A DNA stretch of 64,000 nt from assembly GCF_022682495.2 (NCBI RefSeq), contig NC_071392.1:80678797-80742796 (forward strand), in the 5' to 3' direction. Source of the stretch: Desmodus rotundus. Its lineage: Eukaryota; Chordata; Mammalia; Chiroptera; Phyllostomidae. Under the pieces are notes generated by a model that searched no databases, was not told the DNA's origin, and worked only from the letters and a program-made list of their open reading frames with translations. Shown here piece after piece: positions 34,255 to 45,332 of this stretch. How positions within the stretch are numbered: the stretch's first letter is position 1; every line of letters starts with the position of its first letter. A program made the position numbers and the translations under genes.

Positions 34255-34540
34255 GATCAAGGAGTCGGCACAGTTGGGTTTGGGTGAGAACTCCTTTTTT
34301 ATGGCTAGCAGATGGCTGCCTTCTCCCTCTTTGTCACATGACTTCTTCTTTGTGCATGCAGACAGAGAGAGAGAGAAAGAGAGAGAGAGAGCACTCTATA
34401 GTCTCTTCACATAAGGGCACTAACCCCATCAGACCAGGGCCCCATCCTGATGACCTCATGGAACCCTAATCACCTCCCAAAGGCCCCATCTTTAAATGCC
34501 ATCACTTTGGGGATTAGGGCCCCATGGTTAGAGATATATT
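34255..34540 (-). mobile_element. MLT1/MST-like MaLR LTR fragment (antisense)
   Basis: 'ctagcagatggctgccttct', a GA-rich tract at about 34362-34391, 'ctcttcacataagggcacta', 'gaccagggccccatcctgat', 'tcacctcccaaaggccccat' and 'ggggattagggccc' are the reverse of a MaLR-type LTR. It abuts the L1 piece to its left. Confidence 0.7.
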
Positions 34541-34985
34541 AGAAGCACTCATGGGACTCAGCACATAATTGCACTCATCGCTAAGATTTATTAAAGTAAT
34601 GTAATAAAGGTACACATCGAATCGGAAGGGGAAAAGACATAGGCGGAGTCTGGAGGAGTCCACATGCAAGCTTCCTCGTGCTCTCTCTCTCCCACGAGGG
34701 GTCACAAAATGCCCACTCTTCTCCCATCTGTGAAATGCAGCGGCTCATATGTGATATTTCTGCCTAGGGAATTCCATTACAGACTCAGTGCCCCAGGCTG
34801 CTATGAGAGCTGGTCATGAAGGCACCTGCTGCCTAGCATGTACCAAAATTCCAGGCTTCTTGGTTCTTATTTACTGCAGCTCCTGGTGATTTGAAACAAC
34901 TCCCAGGTCTCCCTGCCTGCAGCCCACCACAGCACGTTTGCACAGGCTGCCAGGACATCGCTTCTCGGCTCCCATTTTTCTGTTG
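34541..34985 (-). mobile_element. LTR-like sequence, family not identified (antisense)
   Basis: 'tcgctaagatttattaaagt', 'ggagtctggaggagtccaca', 'cattacagactcagtgcccc' and 'tgctgcctagcatgtaccaa' resemble a repeated LTR type I have seen in mammals but cannot name. The TTTATT near 34587 would be an antisense polyadenylation signal. Confidence 0.4.
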
Positions 34986-35733
34986 TTGCTGCTTGTGTGA
35001 AAAAACCTAAACTGCCTGCCTACTGCTTGTTTTAATGAGAAAGTCAAGGTTATTATACTCACTTAAGTTTATTTACTTATATCGATCCACCCTCTCCTCC
35101 TTCTCTCTTGACTCAGAGAACAAAGGATCTCTCTTTCTGCTGAAGGTCAATGCTACCACCTGTGTCCTTGACCCCTTCCTCTGGCCCTCCCCTCCCATCT
35201 CTAGTATCTTGCTCCAGTATTCAACTTCCTCTCTTTACTGGCTTTTAAACCTGAGCACATAAACATATTGTATTTAACTCTTTCCCATCATTAAAAAAAT
35301 GCCCAAACCAAATTTTCCTGGGTCCTCTTTAGCTGCTATTCTTTCTCCTTCCATTCTCATTCAAACTCTTGAAAGACTCACTTTTAAATCATCTCCTCAC
35401 CTCCAATTCAATCTTCATTACAATGCAATTTGACTTCCACCTCCAGAGTTCTATTGAATGTTAGGAGTCCATAAACACCTAATCGCCAAATCCAATAGGC
35501 ACTTTCTCTTCATTATCTTCTTTGACCTCCCTGCTAAATCTAATACCATTGATCACTCCTGCTTCCTGGAAGCTGTATGTTGCCTTGGCTTCCCAGACAC
35601 ATAGGAGAATGCTATAGTTCTCATCATCTCTATTTGACTGGTTCTCTGTGGGCTCCACTGTTTTCACCCACCATCTAATTGTCAGTGTACCCCAAGGTTT
35701 TGTCTGTTGTGAAGTCATCTTGTTATATATATA

Positions 35734-36530
35734 TGAGTTCTGTCTGGAGCAAGTCCAGCCACTGTTAATATAACAAGGATGGTTTACCCAACATCAATGT
35801 AACCTGGCAGCCAAGGAGCGTGGACTGGAATGCAGTCATCAACAATGACTTCACTGTACTAGTCAGTGGGGGTGGCAGACACCTTTGAGTGAGCATGTGT
35901 ACTGTGTGGCCGTCACATTCAAAATGACTGAGCTAGTAGAGCAAAGAATCTGCATCACATTTTGCATTAAGCTTGAACATTCTTCTGTGGAAACTATTTG
36001 GATGACTCAGAAGGCTTTTGGGGACGATGCAATGAGTGCAGCACAAATAAAATTGTGGCACAAATGCTTCAAAGATGGTCAAAAATCTGTTGAGAGTGAT
36101 CCACGTTCTGGAAGGCCTGCAACAAGCAGAACACCTAAGACTGTTGAACATGTACGGACCGCGATCAACAAAGATTGGCAACCCAGGTGACTCGGCCCCC
36201 CCACCCCCCACAGCCCAGGTTTGGCACTCTGGGACTTCTGGCTTTTCCCAAAACTAAAATCACCTTTGAAAGGGAGGAGATTTCAGAGCATTGATGAGAT
36301 TCAGGAAAATACGATGGGGCAGCTGATGGAGATTCCAACAAAGGATTTTGCAGAGTGTTTTGAACAGTGGAAGAGACGCCGGGAGAACTGTGTAAGGTTT
36401 CAAGGTGCCTACTGTGAAGGGGACTGAGGCATCATTGTCCTCTGTGCAGTATTTCTTGTACTTTGTATCTTCTTCAATAACTGTCTCTCTTTTTCATAGT
36501 ACGTGGCTGGGTACTTATGGACAGACCTGG
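35734..36530 (+). mobile_element. Internally deleted mariner DNA transposon
   Basis: A 797-bp element flanked by TA at 35732-35733 and 36531-36532, inserted in L2. The ends show degraded inverted repeats sharing a TCTGTC block (left 'gagttctgtctgg', right reverse-complementing to 'caggtctgtcc'). It retains the start and the end of a transposase gene, while the middle, about half of the usual 340-350 codons, is gone. It resembles a mariner family I know from ruminants; this needs a database check. Confidence 0.88.
35885..36427 (+). pseudogene. Mariner transposase pseudogene, N- and C-terminal parts
   Basis: Mariner transposases cut and paste their element at TA sites. The first part (35885-36187; likely true start Met at 35924, MTELVEQRICITFCIKL) is the N-terminal helix-turn-helix domain, with the DPRSGRPAT linker at 36097-36123. 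A TGA at 36188-36190 follows. The same frame then resumes near the C-terminus with WDFWLFPKLKSPLKG (from about 36230), which keeps the third catalytic Asp of the DD34D triad, and ends GAYCEGD before TGA at 36425-36427. The first two catalytic Asp residues fall in the deleted part, so it cannot be active. Both parts being in one frame suggests deletion of a multiple of three, or later small changes. Confidence 0.88.
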
Positions 36531-36982
36531 TATTCCCTCTGAGCACTCCGACCACTATCTGGATTCTGATAATTCCCCAACTGATATCTTCAGCTCAGAC
36601 ATCTCTCCGAAGCTCCAGACCCACATATTCATCTCCATCTGGAGGTTCCAGGGGAACCTCAGATTCATCACGTTCATACCTGGAATCGTCATTTTCCCAC
36701 TTCTGGGAACCCTGCCTCACATAGGGGCACTGCCGCTCACCAGACACACAGGATAGAAGTCACCAAGTGATTTTAATCTTGTTCCTCCATTCACACGTTG
36801 CAGCTCTCTTCGATCACCAGCTCTTATCGATTCTATTCCCAAATATTTCTCAGCCTATTATCTCTCCTCCTCTATTACCAATACCTCATTTAGGCTTGCT
36901 CTATTCTTGCCTGGATAACTTCAAAAGTTTTCTAATATGTCTCCTTGGCACCTGTCTTACCTCCAACAAATCCATCATGGAA

Positions 36983-37964
36983 GAGATACTTACAGAGCAG
37001 TGTCTAGGGGTTGGGGATACAGTGATGAGGAGAAGAGACACGACTTCTGCCATCACTGAGCTTACACTACGGCAATGTGTGACAGTATGTGTGATGTGTA
37101 AGTGACTAAGTAATTAAACCTGCATTACGTAGACAATTCCAGCCCTGGCTGGTGTGGCCCAGTGGATTGAGCATCAATTTGTAAACCAAAAGGTCGCTGG
37201 TTCGATTCCCTGTCAGAACACATGCCTGGGCTGCCAGCCAGGTCCCCAGACAGGGACGTGCCAAAGGCAAACAGTTGATGTGTCTCTTATACAGTGATGT
37301 TTGTCTCCCTCTTTTTCTCCCTCCCTCCCCTCTCTCTAAAAATAAAATCTGAAAAAAATAAAATAAGATAATTTCAGGTGCCATCAATGCTCCAAAGACA
37401 AGATACTAGGACAGAAGATGACCGAGGGGGTGGACAGAACTTGGATACTCAGAGTAGGCCTGTCTGAGCAGGTGCCATCCGAGTGGGGACCTGAGGATGA
37501 ACAAGAGCCCGCCTCTGGCAGATCTGAAGGAAGAATATTCTAGGCAGGGTGAGCAGCACGTAGAAGGGCTCTGAGGCAGGTCCATGTTTGGTGTGGCCGC
37601 ATGGAGCACGTCAGATGAAGGGAAGAATAGTCTGGATGGGGCTGGATCGTGCTGGGCCTTATAGATCGTGGAATGGGATTGGGAATTTAAAACATGATGA
37701 GGAGCCTTTGGAGGACTTTCTTCAGGAGAGGGACACAATCTGCTTTACCTTCCAAGCAGGTGACTCTAGCTGCTGCATGAAAAACAGGTTGCTGGTGTGT
37801 AGCTGGAGGTGGCTAGGAGGTGAATGAATGATTCCAGGTAAGAAATGATGATGGCCGGCCTAAGGGGGTAGTAGTGAAGACAGAAAGTGGATGGAATTGT
37901 GATATAATTTGATGCACAGTCAGTAGGACTTGAAAGGAAAGAATCAAGGATGTCTCCTTTAGCC
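36983..37964 (-). mobile_element. L2 LINE 3' half (antisense), nested in sense L2
   Basis: Runs from the reverse of the L2 terminus ('gtgtctaggggttggggata', 'ctgagcttacactacgg') through 'agaatattctaggcagggtg', 'gaagggctctgaggcaggtc', 'ctgggccttatagatcgtgg' to 'gaatcaaggatgtctccttt'. Similar words flank it: 'tccatcatgg' at 36971-36980 and 'tccatcactgg' at 37965-37975. It therefore appears inserted into the sense L2, and it carries a SINE of its own at 37143-37366. Confidence 0.75.
37143..37366 (+). mobile_element. VES-type bat SINE (sense)
   Basis: tRNA-like head with an A-box-like 'tggcccagtggattgagc' and a B-box-like 'ggttcgattccc', then the body and a CT-rich tract ending in an A-rich tail. 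An 11-bp duplication with two differences ('gacaattccag' / 'gataatttcag') lies at 37132-37142 and 37367-37377. The element is inserted in the antisense L2. Confidence 0.92.
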
Positions 37965-38290
37965 TCCATCACTGGCTCCAGAGTGATTTTCTGAACACAA
38001 CTCCAGCCATATTCCTTCCATGGTCCACCAATAACCCCTGGAGGTTGCTCACTGCTTGTCAAACTAGTCCTGAACACTGTAGTCAGACGTACAAGGCTAC
38101 CCCTGGTGTGTTCCTGCTTTTCTCTCCAGAAGACTTCCTTGGCACCCCTCCCTCCCTAGCTGTTCCTTGTCCCTTCTCTGGACATTTGGTGTATCTGTCA
38201 CAGCACTGACATTGTGTTGAAATTCCTGGTGCGTTTGGGTCAATAAGCTCCTAAGGGACAAAGAGTTTGTCTTATTGATCATTTTCTTTC
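37965..38290 (+). mobile_element. L2 LINE continuation (sense)
   Basis: 'ctggctccagagtgattttc', 'tgaacacaactccagccata', then 'ccaataacccctggaggttg' continue the sense L2 that was interrupted at 36983. The first words match the L2 segment expected directly after the interruption point, supporting a single split element. Confidence 0.65.
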
Positions 38291-38311
38291 CATTGTCCAG
38301 CTCCTTGCTAC

Positions 38312-38410
38312 TGGAAGTGTGGTCCTTGGACCAGAAGCATAGGCGTCACCTAGGAGCTTGTTGGAGTCTGGTTTTTAGCAGTGAGATCTCCAGGGGACCC
38401 ACCTTATGGG
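38312..38410 (+). mobile_element. MER5-like hAT-Charlie relic
   Basis: 'ggaagtgtggtccttggacc' then 'agaagcataggcgtcaccta' and 'ggagcttgttggagtctgg' match the MER5 core. Confidence 0.7.
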
Positions 38411-39284
38411 TGAGAAGCCGGCTCGCTTTCTGGGTGCGGTAGGCACTCACTGAATGTTGAGCTGAATAGAACCACAACGCCGATTTCCTTTTGCTGGAAT
38501 AGACCCAAGTCATGAAATTAGCTTCTCTGAGGTGGGTTAAACCCTACTAGGTGCTGTGGATGCTTTGAAAGTGTCTGTCACCACGTGGCTGGTGACATTA
38601 GTTTAAAGTAACATAGGGCCAGTGGTGACATTTACTTCAAGCATAAAAACTAGAGTACCAGTCATTTCAGACGGGATTGACTCAAACGTACTTTTCTTAC
38701 AGAATACTCTGTAGCATTTTGTAAAGTCGCCCTGTATCCTAACACCCAACTTTTTCCTTTGAATAGTCAATACTCTAATTAAGTGTTGAGAACAAGTTTC
38801 TAGGTACCAGAAGCGGGTACTCTGTTCATATTTGAACTAGTAGTAAACAATGCACAAGTGCTAATTAGCTCATTAACACGTTACTGTTATTCTTTGAAAT
38901 ACTTGCAATGATTTCTCAGCTTAAGTACATCCATAAAGTCCAAAGTTCCCAGTTTTGCCTCATCTTTCTTATAAACTTGGATAAGTTGCTGGACCAACAG
39001 TCATTCCCCACCCAGCTCCCTGGGCCCTCAGGGGCTGAAGATTTAGGGCTGTCCCCAGTGGGAATTCTGGTGCGCTTCCCAGGTCCCCACCCTCAGCCAC
39101 TCAGGCTCCTTCAGGCACCAGTAGTCAACACCAGACCACTGAGGACAACTGCCAGGTCACCCTGGAGTAGAAGAAGGGGCAGGATCTTACCCACTCAGGG
39201 AATTCAGTGTAGCTTGAACTCAGAGGTGTCTCTCTGATATTAACTTACAACTCCGGCAACCTTAACGAGCCCCACAGTGCACTG
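38411..39284. other. Repeat-free sequence, part possibly regulatory
   Basis: No transposon recognised. Between 38530 and 38960 are a CACGTGG E-box near 38583, an AGTAAACAA forkhead-like site near 38842, and the palindromic homeodomain site CTAATTAG near 38861. A 'gtgacatt' word with similar surroundings is repeated 40-50 bp apart. This is compatible with a cis-regulatory element but not proof of one. Confidence 0.3.
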
Positions 39285-39585
39285 ACTGTGTGTGTCCTCC
39301 AGAATGCATATGTTGAAACCCTAACCCCCCAATGTGATTGTATCAGGAGGTGGAGCCTTTGGGAGGTGATTAGGTCATGAGTGTGGAGCCCTCATGAATG
39401 GGATTAGTGCCCTTATAAAAATGACCCCAGAATGCTCTCTCGTCCCCTTTCTACCACGTGAGGACACTTGGGAAGTCAGCCGTCTACAACCTGGGGGAGG
39501 GTCCTCACCACAACCGGATTGTGCTGGCCCCTTGATGGTGAATTTCCACCCTCCAGAACTGTAGGGGATAAGTGTCGGTTGCGCA
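39285..39585 (+). mobile_element. MST-type MaLR LTR (sense)
   Basis: A clear match in order: 'gtcctccagaatgcatatgt', 'tgaaaccctaaccccccaat', 'ggtgattaggtcatgagtgt', 'ggagccctcatgaatgggat', 'tagtgcccttataaaa', 'gtgaggacacttgggaagtc' and 'cctccagaactgtaggg'. It lacks internal retroviral sequence. It is the best-preserved LTR of this class in the window. Confidence 0.88.
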
Positions 39586-41883
39586 TGCGTGACTCCTCCC
39601 TCGATGCCTTGTCAGAGTGGCCCGGCCGTCTTTCGCTGTTACAGTTTTTGTAGAGTGTGTGTGGCACGTGGCAACAAGCATGGACCCGGAGTACCAGGGG
39701 TCTGGGTCTTGTCCTCCTTGTCTGTAACTGGCCGTGTGACATTCTTGTCACCTCCCTTGGCCACAGTATTTTCACTAGATGTCCTCTAGCACCCCTTCTC
39801 ATCCCAACATTTTAGGGCTCCCTGTTTGTGTCATCCCTGGCCTTTTCTAGGGATAATTAAAAAACAAAATGCTTTAGCTCCGACCCTTTCGGAATGTCTA
39901 CAAAATCCCAGGGATTTAATAATGAGCAGTGACTTACTAATTTGTAGTATTTGCTGATTCCTGTAATGTAAATAATCTCACCCTTGCTATTTCTAGCCAT
40001 CAAGATTGGCATTTAACCAGCAGCTCTCAGGAGCTGCTACAACTTCAGCACATGATTGGGAACAAGCCTCCTTGTCTACCCCAGGAGAAGCGGGGCTCGC
40101 ACGGTGTGGGGCAGAGACGCTCGCTTGTTGTCCTGGCTCTGTGCCTGGCTGTTGGGAGAGGTCAGGGTGGACAGCAGAAAATTATAGAAGACTGGCACTG
40201 AAATGTGCGGTCAAACACTGAGACAAGGGATGATTCCTATTTGTCAGGATGTCAGATAACTCTCTCCGGGCCTTCTGCCAGAAAAGCGTCATTCCTGTAT
40301 GCTTGTAGAAGGGCGCACAATGACACTCAGAAATTAGATTGCCAATAAGAAGTGCTCCAAGTAGAGAGAGAGTCTTTTCCCATGTGCCAGATGGAAGACG
40401 GTTTGCAAGTGGGGTGGGGTTCAAGATTATGTTCAGTGGAGTCTCTCTTATTTAGTTTAATGCTCATTAACTAAAGTCAACTTTCTATTCTTGGCTGGCA
40501 TCTCTTTCCTACAGGTATGCCTTCATCTCTTGTTGCTGTTTCTGAGGGCTAGTACTCTGATTTTTTCTGCTTCTGTTAAAAAATTTAATTCCCAGGAATG
40601 CTCAGAGAGGGACTCATGTTTCACTCTTCTTTAATAGAAAGCATAATGGAAGGTCGTAGGTCCAATTCTGCAGCAGCCAGTGAGTTATAATGGGAATAGT
40701 CTTATCCCCTGGCTGTGGGCTGTGTGCTAACCGCAAGAATCTGAAGTAGAAATGGTGTTTTCTATCTATTCTGTCTCATAAGGGGGATACTAGAGTCAGC
40801 TGGGTCCTGCTCCTCAATGAAGTTGAAATATCAATAGACCCAGGGCTTCGCAGACCTGCAATGTCAAGATAGAGTTCAATTAGCAGATGCCAAGCACTGA
40901 AGCCTGGGCAGGAAGTCTGGTATAATGCAGAGCCCTGCAGTTCTTTGTTCCCTTCCCAGGACAGCACGGAGCGGCCACTGAGTGTTGTCACCTGGAAACT
41001 ATGCAGGTGCATTATAGGTCTGTATGTAGGCTGACTGGGAGGCAAGGGACAAGGACATTTACCCAAAAGTAAGTAACCCTTGACATAACCTCAACCATCC
41101 ATCTTCTGTGTGAATGTTCTTGGGTTCATGGGGAATCTGCCAAGACTAGATGAGCCCCTCAATGAGCCCCATCTTCTTAATGGACAGACACACATACCCC
41201 TCAAATAACAGCACCCATTCATCTTTTTTGGAGTATGGATGAGGACTCCAGGAGTAATCTGTGCAGGAAGGATGTGCCTGAAAGATGGAGATGAAAGCTA
41301 GCGCGTGAAGACGTGTTTTAATGGGAAGGGGAGCCTACAAAGTGGTGCCTATGCTAGGACTATGGTCATTGCAAATATTTACACCAATGGGTAAAATTGG
41401 GAAGCAGATAGAGAGGAATGAAATTTAAAGTAGGCTGGTAGGATTACGAGTGAACATTTTACAAACCTTCCTGATTTATTAATGTTCTTTGAATATATTT
41501 AAAACTTTTGTGGAAAGGATTTTCAATCTTCACAGAGAACAAAATGAGCTGGCATTTCCCTGGAGAAATTGAAATCAGATCTAAGGAAGAATGTCCTTGT
41601 GGGATAGCTCGATCGTGGGAAGTTTATAAAGTACAGAAAGACCAACTTTGAGGACTACTTCAGACATCAAGGTGCGTGCCCCCACCCTGGAACTGCTCTA
41701 GGCCCTACCAGCAGCTGCAGTGGTTAGAAACCAGATGGATCACTCTTGACCAAGGGTTAACCCGACATGAGAACTTTGCAGAGATGCTTGCAGTCATAAA
41801 CATCTTAAATAACCCAAAGGAACACCGCTTGAGTGCAGAGGAAGACATTGGAAGCAGCTTTCTAGAGTAGGAGAGTTTCTTTC
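39586..41883. other. Unassigned non-coding sequence
   Basis: No repeat family or exon recognised over 2.3 kb. Open frames are short and scattered on both strands. Confidence 0.35.
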
Positions 41884-42145
41884 CCTCTCTCCCTCCCTCC
41901 CTCCCTCCCTTCCTTCCTTCTTTCACACCCAAGAACATTTTTTCATTACTTTTAAAGATAGAGGAAGGGAGAGAGAGAGAAAGAAGGAGAGACAGAGAAA
42001 CACCCATTGGCTGCCTTCTTGTATGTGCCCCAACTGGAGATTGAACCCGAAACCTGGGTAGGTTCCCTGACCAGGAATTGAACCCATGACCTTTTGGTCT
42101 ACAGGATGACGCTGCAATCAACTGAGCCACTTGGCCAGGATGGAA
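41884..42145 (-). mobile_element. VES-type bat SINE (antisense) with pyrimidine microsatellite in its tail
   Basis: The element body runs from about 41930 to 42140 and ends with the tRNA-like head 'actgagccacttggccagga'. To the left, between body and flank, is a (CCCT)n(CCTT)n tract (41881-41923). The flanks share 'agagtttctt' (about 41873) and 'agaggtttctt' (about 42146), so the microsatellite seems to lie inside the inserted unit, in its tail. Confidence 0.85.
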
Positions 42146-42404
42146 AGAGGTTTCTTGCCACTATGGGGGGACACCTCTTTACACCCCACCCAGGCCATTC
42201 TTCTTCCCCAAGTTCAATTTTCTCCAGCGTATACTGTTTCTGTTTATTTGTTTGTTTGTTTTTACAGATAGGGAAGTTATTTTGGTAACGTGGATAGTAC
42301 TGTGGTCCTATCTGGTTAGAAAGATGTTACTTTCCTGAAATAGGAAGTTCTCCTAGAGTTAAAGGGCTCTTCTTTTTCCCTATGGCACGTTTGCGTGGTG
42401 GAGA

Positions 42405-42570
42405 GTTCATACTGAGCTTAGAAGGCAGTCAGGCTCTGTTTGAACCTGGGCCTCAGTTGCAAACTCTCCTTTTCCTCATTTGCAAAGTGAGGCTCTCACT
42501 TCACGAGGTTCTGGAGGTGAAGTACTCCAACAAAGTAACTGGCATATTACAGACCCTCATGAAACATTAT
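42405..42570 (+). repeat. MIR SINE fragment (sense)
   Basis: 'ctctgtttgaacctgggcct', 'tcctcatttgcaaagtgagg' and 'actggcatattacagaccct' follow the MIR order. The 5' tRNA head is missing. Confidence 0.65.
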
Positions 42571-42589
42571 TTCCCTTTAAAACACTAAG

Positions 42590-42828
42590 GGTCTCCCTGG
42601 CTGGTGTAGCTTGGTAGATTGAGCAACGGCCTGTGAACCAAAGGGTGGCCGGTTCGATTCCCAGTCTAGGGTGCATGCCTGGGTTGCAGGCCAGGTCCCT
42701 GGTGGGGGGTGCACAAGAGGAAGCCACACATTGATGTTTCTCTTTCTCTCTTTCTCCCTCCTCTCCCTCTGCTGGTTTAAATTTAAAAATTTAAAAATAT
42801 TATTAAAAATAAATAAATTAAAAAAATA
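42590..42828 (+). mobile_element. VES-type bat SINE (sense)
   Basis: tRNA-like head 'tccctggctggtgtagcttg' with a B-box-like 'ggttcgattccc', body with 'ccacacattgatgtttctct', then a long A/T-rich tail. The flanks share 'aacactaag' (42581-42589) and 'aacgttaag' (42830-42838). Confidence 0.9.
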
Positions 42829-42839
42829 AAACGTTAAGT

Positions 42840-43261
42840 ATCAACAGAGATAAAATACACGTTCTGTGCCCCTGCACTGCTTCCTGTACCCAGGTGTGAC
42901 TCATTCTCACTGTTGACCGACACACATAAGGTGTCAACAGCCCTCCTGGCTCTGAAAGTCACACTTCTTTTGGTGACTGGCACCTCTTGCCATAACACGT
43001 GGCTTTAGCCACAGATATTAGCAAAGATTATTTAAAAATAACTGTGGGGGCCTCCTCCCCCAGAGCCACTATGAAATCCTATGAATGCCTCTGTTCCTGG
43101 CTCCCAGTCTCCTCCAGGACTTGGCGTTGGCTCTGAGTGCTTGGTGCAGCCTTGGGGCGAGATGGCTGTTGTAGACGTCAGGGCCAGAGCTCACCACCCT
43201 TGCTGGCTGGTGGGTGAGGCAGTAATAATGCTGCTTACCCCAGCCCCGGGGCACAGAGTGA
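42840..43261. other. Unassigned non-coding sequence
   Basis: No repeat or exon recognised. Confidence 0.35.
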
Positions 43262-43560
43262 GGAGCTGGTGAGCAGGAGGGGTATGGTCAGACCTGGTCG
43301 GGCTCTGGATGGGTTTTGGAGGAAGAACTGTCAAGATTTGCTGCTGAGTCCGATAGCGGGGGCAGTGTGAGAGAAAAAGTCAAAGCTAGCTGCAAGGCTT
43401 GGGGTCCAAGCAAGCGGAACTGAGGAATGATCACCTATCGAGATGGGAAAGCCTGGGGGAGAGTTCTTTGGGGAAAATGAGGAGCCCGGTTTGGGCTCTG
43501 TGAGGGTTGGGATGCCTAGAACACTTCAAATGGAGCAACGGTGTGGTATGCAAGCCTGGC
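43262..43560 (-). mobile_element. L2 LINE ORF2 region (antisense)
   Basis: 'cgagatgggaaagcctgggg', 'gagagttctttggggaaaat', 'gagcccggtttgggctctgt' and 'atgcctagaacacttcaaat' are the reverse of the L2 ORF2 segment downstream of the reverse transcriptase core. The left part is weaker. Confidence 0.6.
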
Positions 43561-44434
43561 TGTGAGGGAAGAGGCCCTGGGACGGAGACAGAAGTTTGGG
43601 AGCCACCAGCACACACATTTTATTTGAACCATGAGCCTGGATGGTGTGAGAAGGGAGAGAGGGTAGCTGCGAAAGGAGAAATTATCTAAGGATAAATTCC
43701 AGGGTTCTCCAAATTTATAGAAGACAATCCAGATGAAGGCAGTTCTAGGGGTCGCGCTCCTCTGGGGACTCCAAGGTATAGCCTTAGCTGAGGGGGTTAT
43801 TGTTCATAGTCAGACAGGGGGGAACTTCTTTGGTTTCTTGTTGGCTTAGTGGAACCGCAGCTTCCAGAACCTGTCCTTGGTCTCATGGCTACTGGCCGTG
43901 GCCGTGGAAGGCAGTGTCATTCACACAGTCTTGGAGCCTGAGGCCTGGCTTCCTCAGCTTTGCCAGAAAGTGTGCTGAACACTCCAGCACACGTATTTGT
44001 GAAGCTGGCTGTCTTAGTTGGGAACGAGCAAGTCTTCATGTCTCTGGGGACCAGCCTCCATGGTTGTGTAACACAGAGGAAAGCCACAAGTGTTGCTAAA
44101 GGCCTGGAGAGGACTGCGGAGCTACTACTTGAGCCCAGCTCTGCAGGGACAGAGCCCGTAGAAGCCACTTTGAAGCAGCAAGTTGACATGATTTAAATAA
44201 ACTTGGAGATGCAGGAAGAGGGTTGGGTGAAGCAACCCCGGTGTTGGCCCACAAGAGGAAACCAGCCTTTGGCAGGAAGGGCTCCTTTGGTTTCACAGTT
44301 TTGAAGAACAGACAGACAGGTTTTTAAAAATCAAACCAAGGTTTAGCGTTCTTGTCTGATTTTAGCTGTTGAGTCTCGTGGTGCCTAAAAGTACTTAGTG
44401 CTTTTCTGTGCATGGGCACGGGCCACCTTGTCAC
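43561..44434. other. Unassigned non-coding sequence
   Basis: No repeat family or exon recognised. Confidence 0.35.
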
Positions 44435-44445
44435 TCCTAAGACTT

Positions 44446-44682
44446 TTTTAAAAGATTTCATTTATTTATTTTTAGAGAGAGGGGAAGGGAGGGAGAAAGA
44501 GAGGAAGAGAAACCTTGATGTGCGAGAGACATCAATCATCTGCCCCTCTGGCGCCCCCAACCTGGGACTTGGCCCACAACCCAGGCATGTGCACTGACCA
44601 GGAATCGAACCAGCGACCTTTCAGTTTGCAAGATGACGCCCAATCTACCGAGCCACTGAGCCACACCAATCAGGGCAACCGT
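44446..44682 (-). mobile_element. VES-type bat SINE (antisense)
   Basis: T-rich tail, 'agagagaggggaagggaggg' purine tract, body with 'cccacaacccaggcatgtgc', and head ending 'agccacaccaatcagggc'. An 11-bp duplication with one mismatch ('tcctaagactt' / 'tcctaaggctt') lies at 44435-44445 and 44683-44693. Confidence 0.93.
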
Positions 44683-44693
44683 TCCTAAGGCTT

Positions 44694-45323
44694 GTTTGTG
44701 AGTGGGAGGTGGCCTCCGTGTTCTTTCTGTGCAGAAGTTCCAAGAGGAGCTGGTGGAATGGTCAGTGGCATGGGGTGTAGTTGGTACACTGAGGCCACTT
44801 TATATAATGTTGAGTCATAGAGATAATTAGTTCTTTCAAATCTCTTTCAATCTTCTTGATTACATCAAAAAACACACCAGGGTGCTGGCCTTTACCGCCT
44901 CTTATGGCTTCTCATGCAGAGAGAAACCCCAGGCTCAGAGGCTTGGGAAGCCAGCAGGAGCCAGTCAGAACTTGAAAGTATTGCTTTTATTATATTTATT
45001 TTATTTTCATGTTTACTTTTTATTCATCACAAGCGATTGCCGGTTTCTCATAATGAATTCCCTAAATAATTTCAGTTTACAGAGTGACTCAATTTAAGAA
45101 ACACATTAACAAAAAATACTACAAGCCATTTGTGGTTATGGAAAAAAAATCACGACAGCTGTATGCGAATGCCTGAATTTTGGCAGAAATACTGCCCCAA
45201 TGCAATCCCACATCTGGGGACGTGGAGTGTAAGTGCCTTTAAGAGCCGGGGATCTAGGTTAGAAGTCATTGTTTCCAAGAATTCTGAAGATATCATATTC
45301 TACTTTCCAGGGTTGCTGAGGAG
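44694..45323. other. Unassigned non-coding sequence
   Basis: No repeat or exon recognised. AT-rich from about 44970. Confidence 0.35.
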
Positions 45324-45332
45324 CACCCTGAC

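Larger units (their letters stand above)
35030..36982 (+). mobile_element. L2 LINE ORF2 region (sense), split by a mariner
   Basis: The piece at about 35330-35733 encodes degraded L2 reverse transcriptase; a forward reading near 35490-35570 gives KSNRHFLFIIFFDLPAKSNT, aligned to the conserved RT core region of L2. After the mariner (35734-36530) L2 resumes with 'ctccgaagctccagacccac' and 'ttcttgcctggataacttca'. Stops and frame changes are frequent. The element is interrupted again at about 36983 by an antisense L2 and resumes at about 37965. Confidence 0.75.

Noticed and set aside
37143..37215. tRNA-like sequence with A and B boxes
   Set aside because: It is the head of a VES SINE; the rest of the SINE and a target duplication follow. 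The same applies to the other SINE heads in the window. No genuine tRNA gene was seen.
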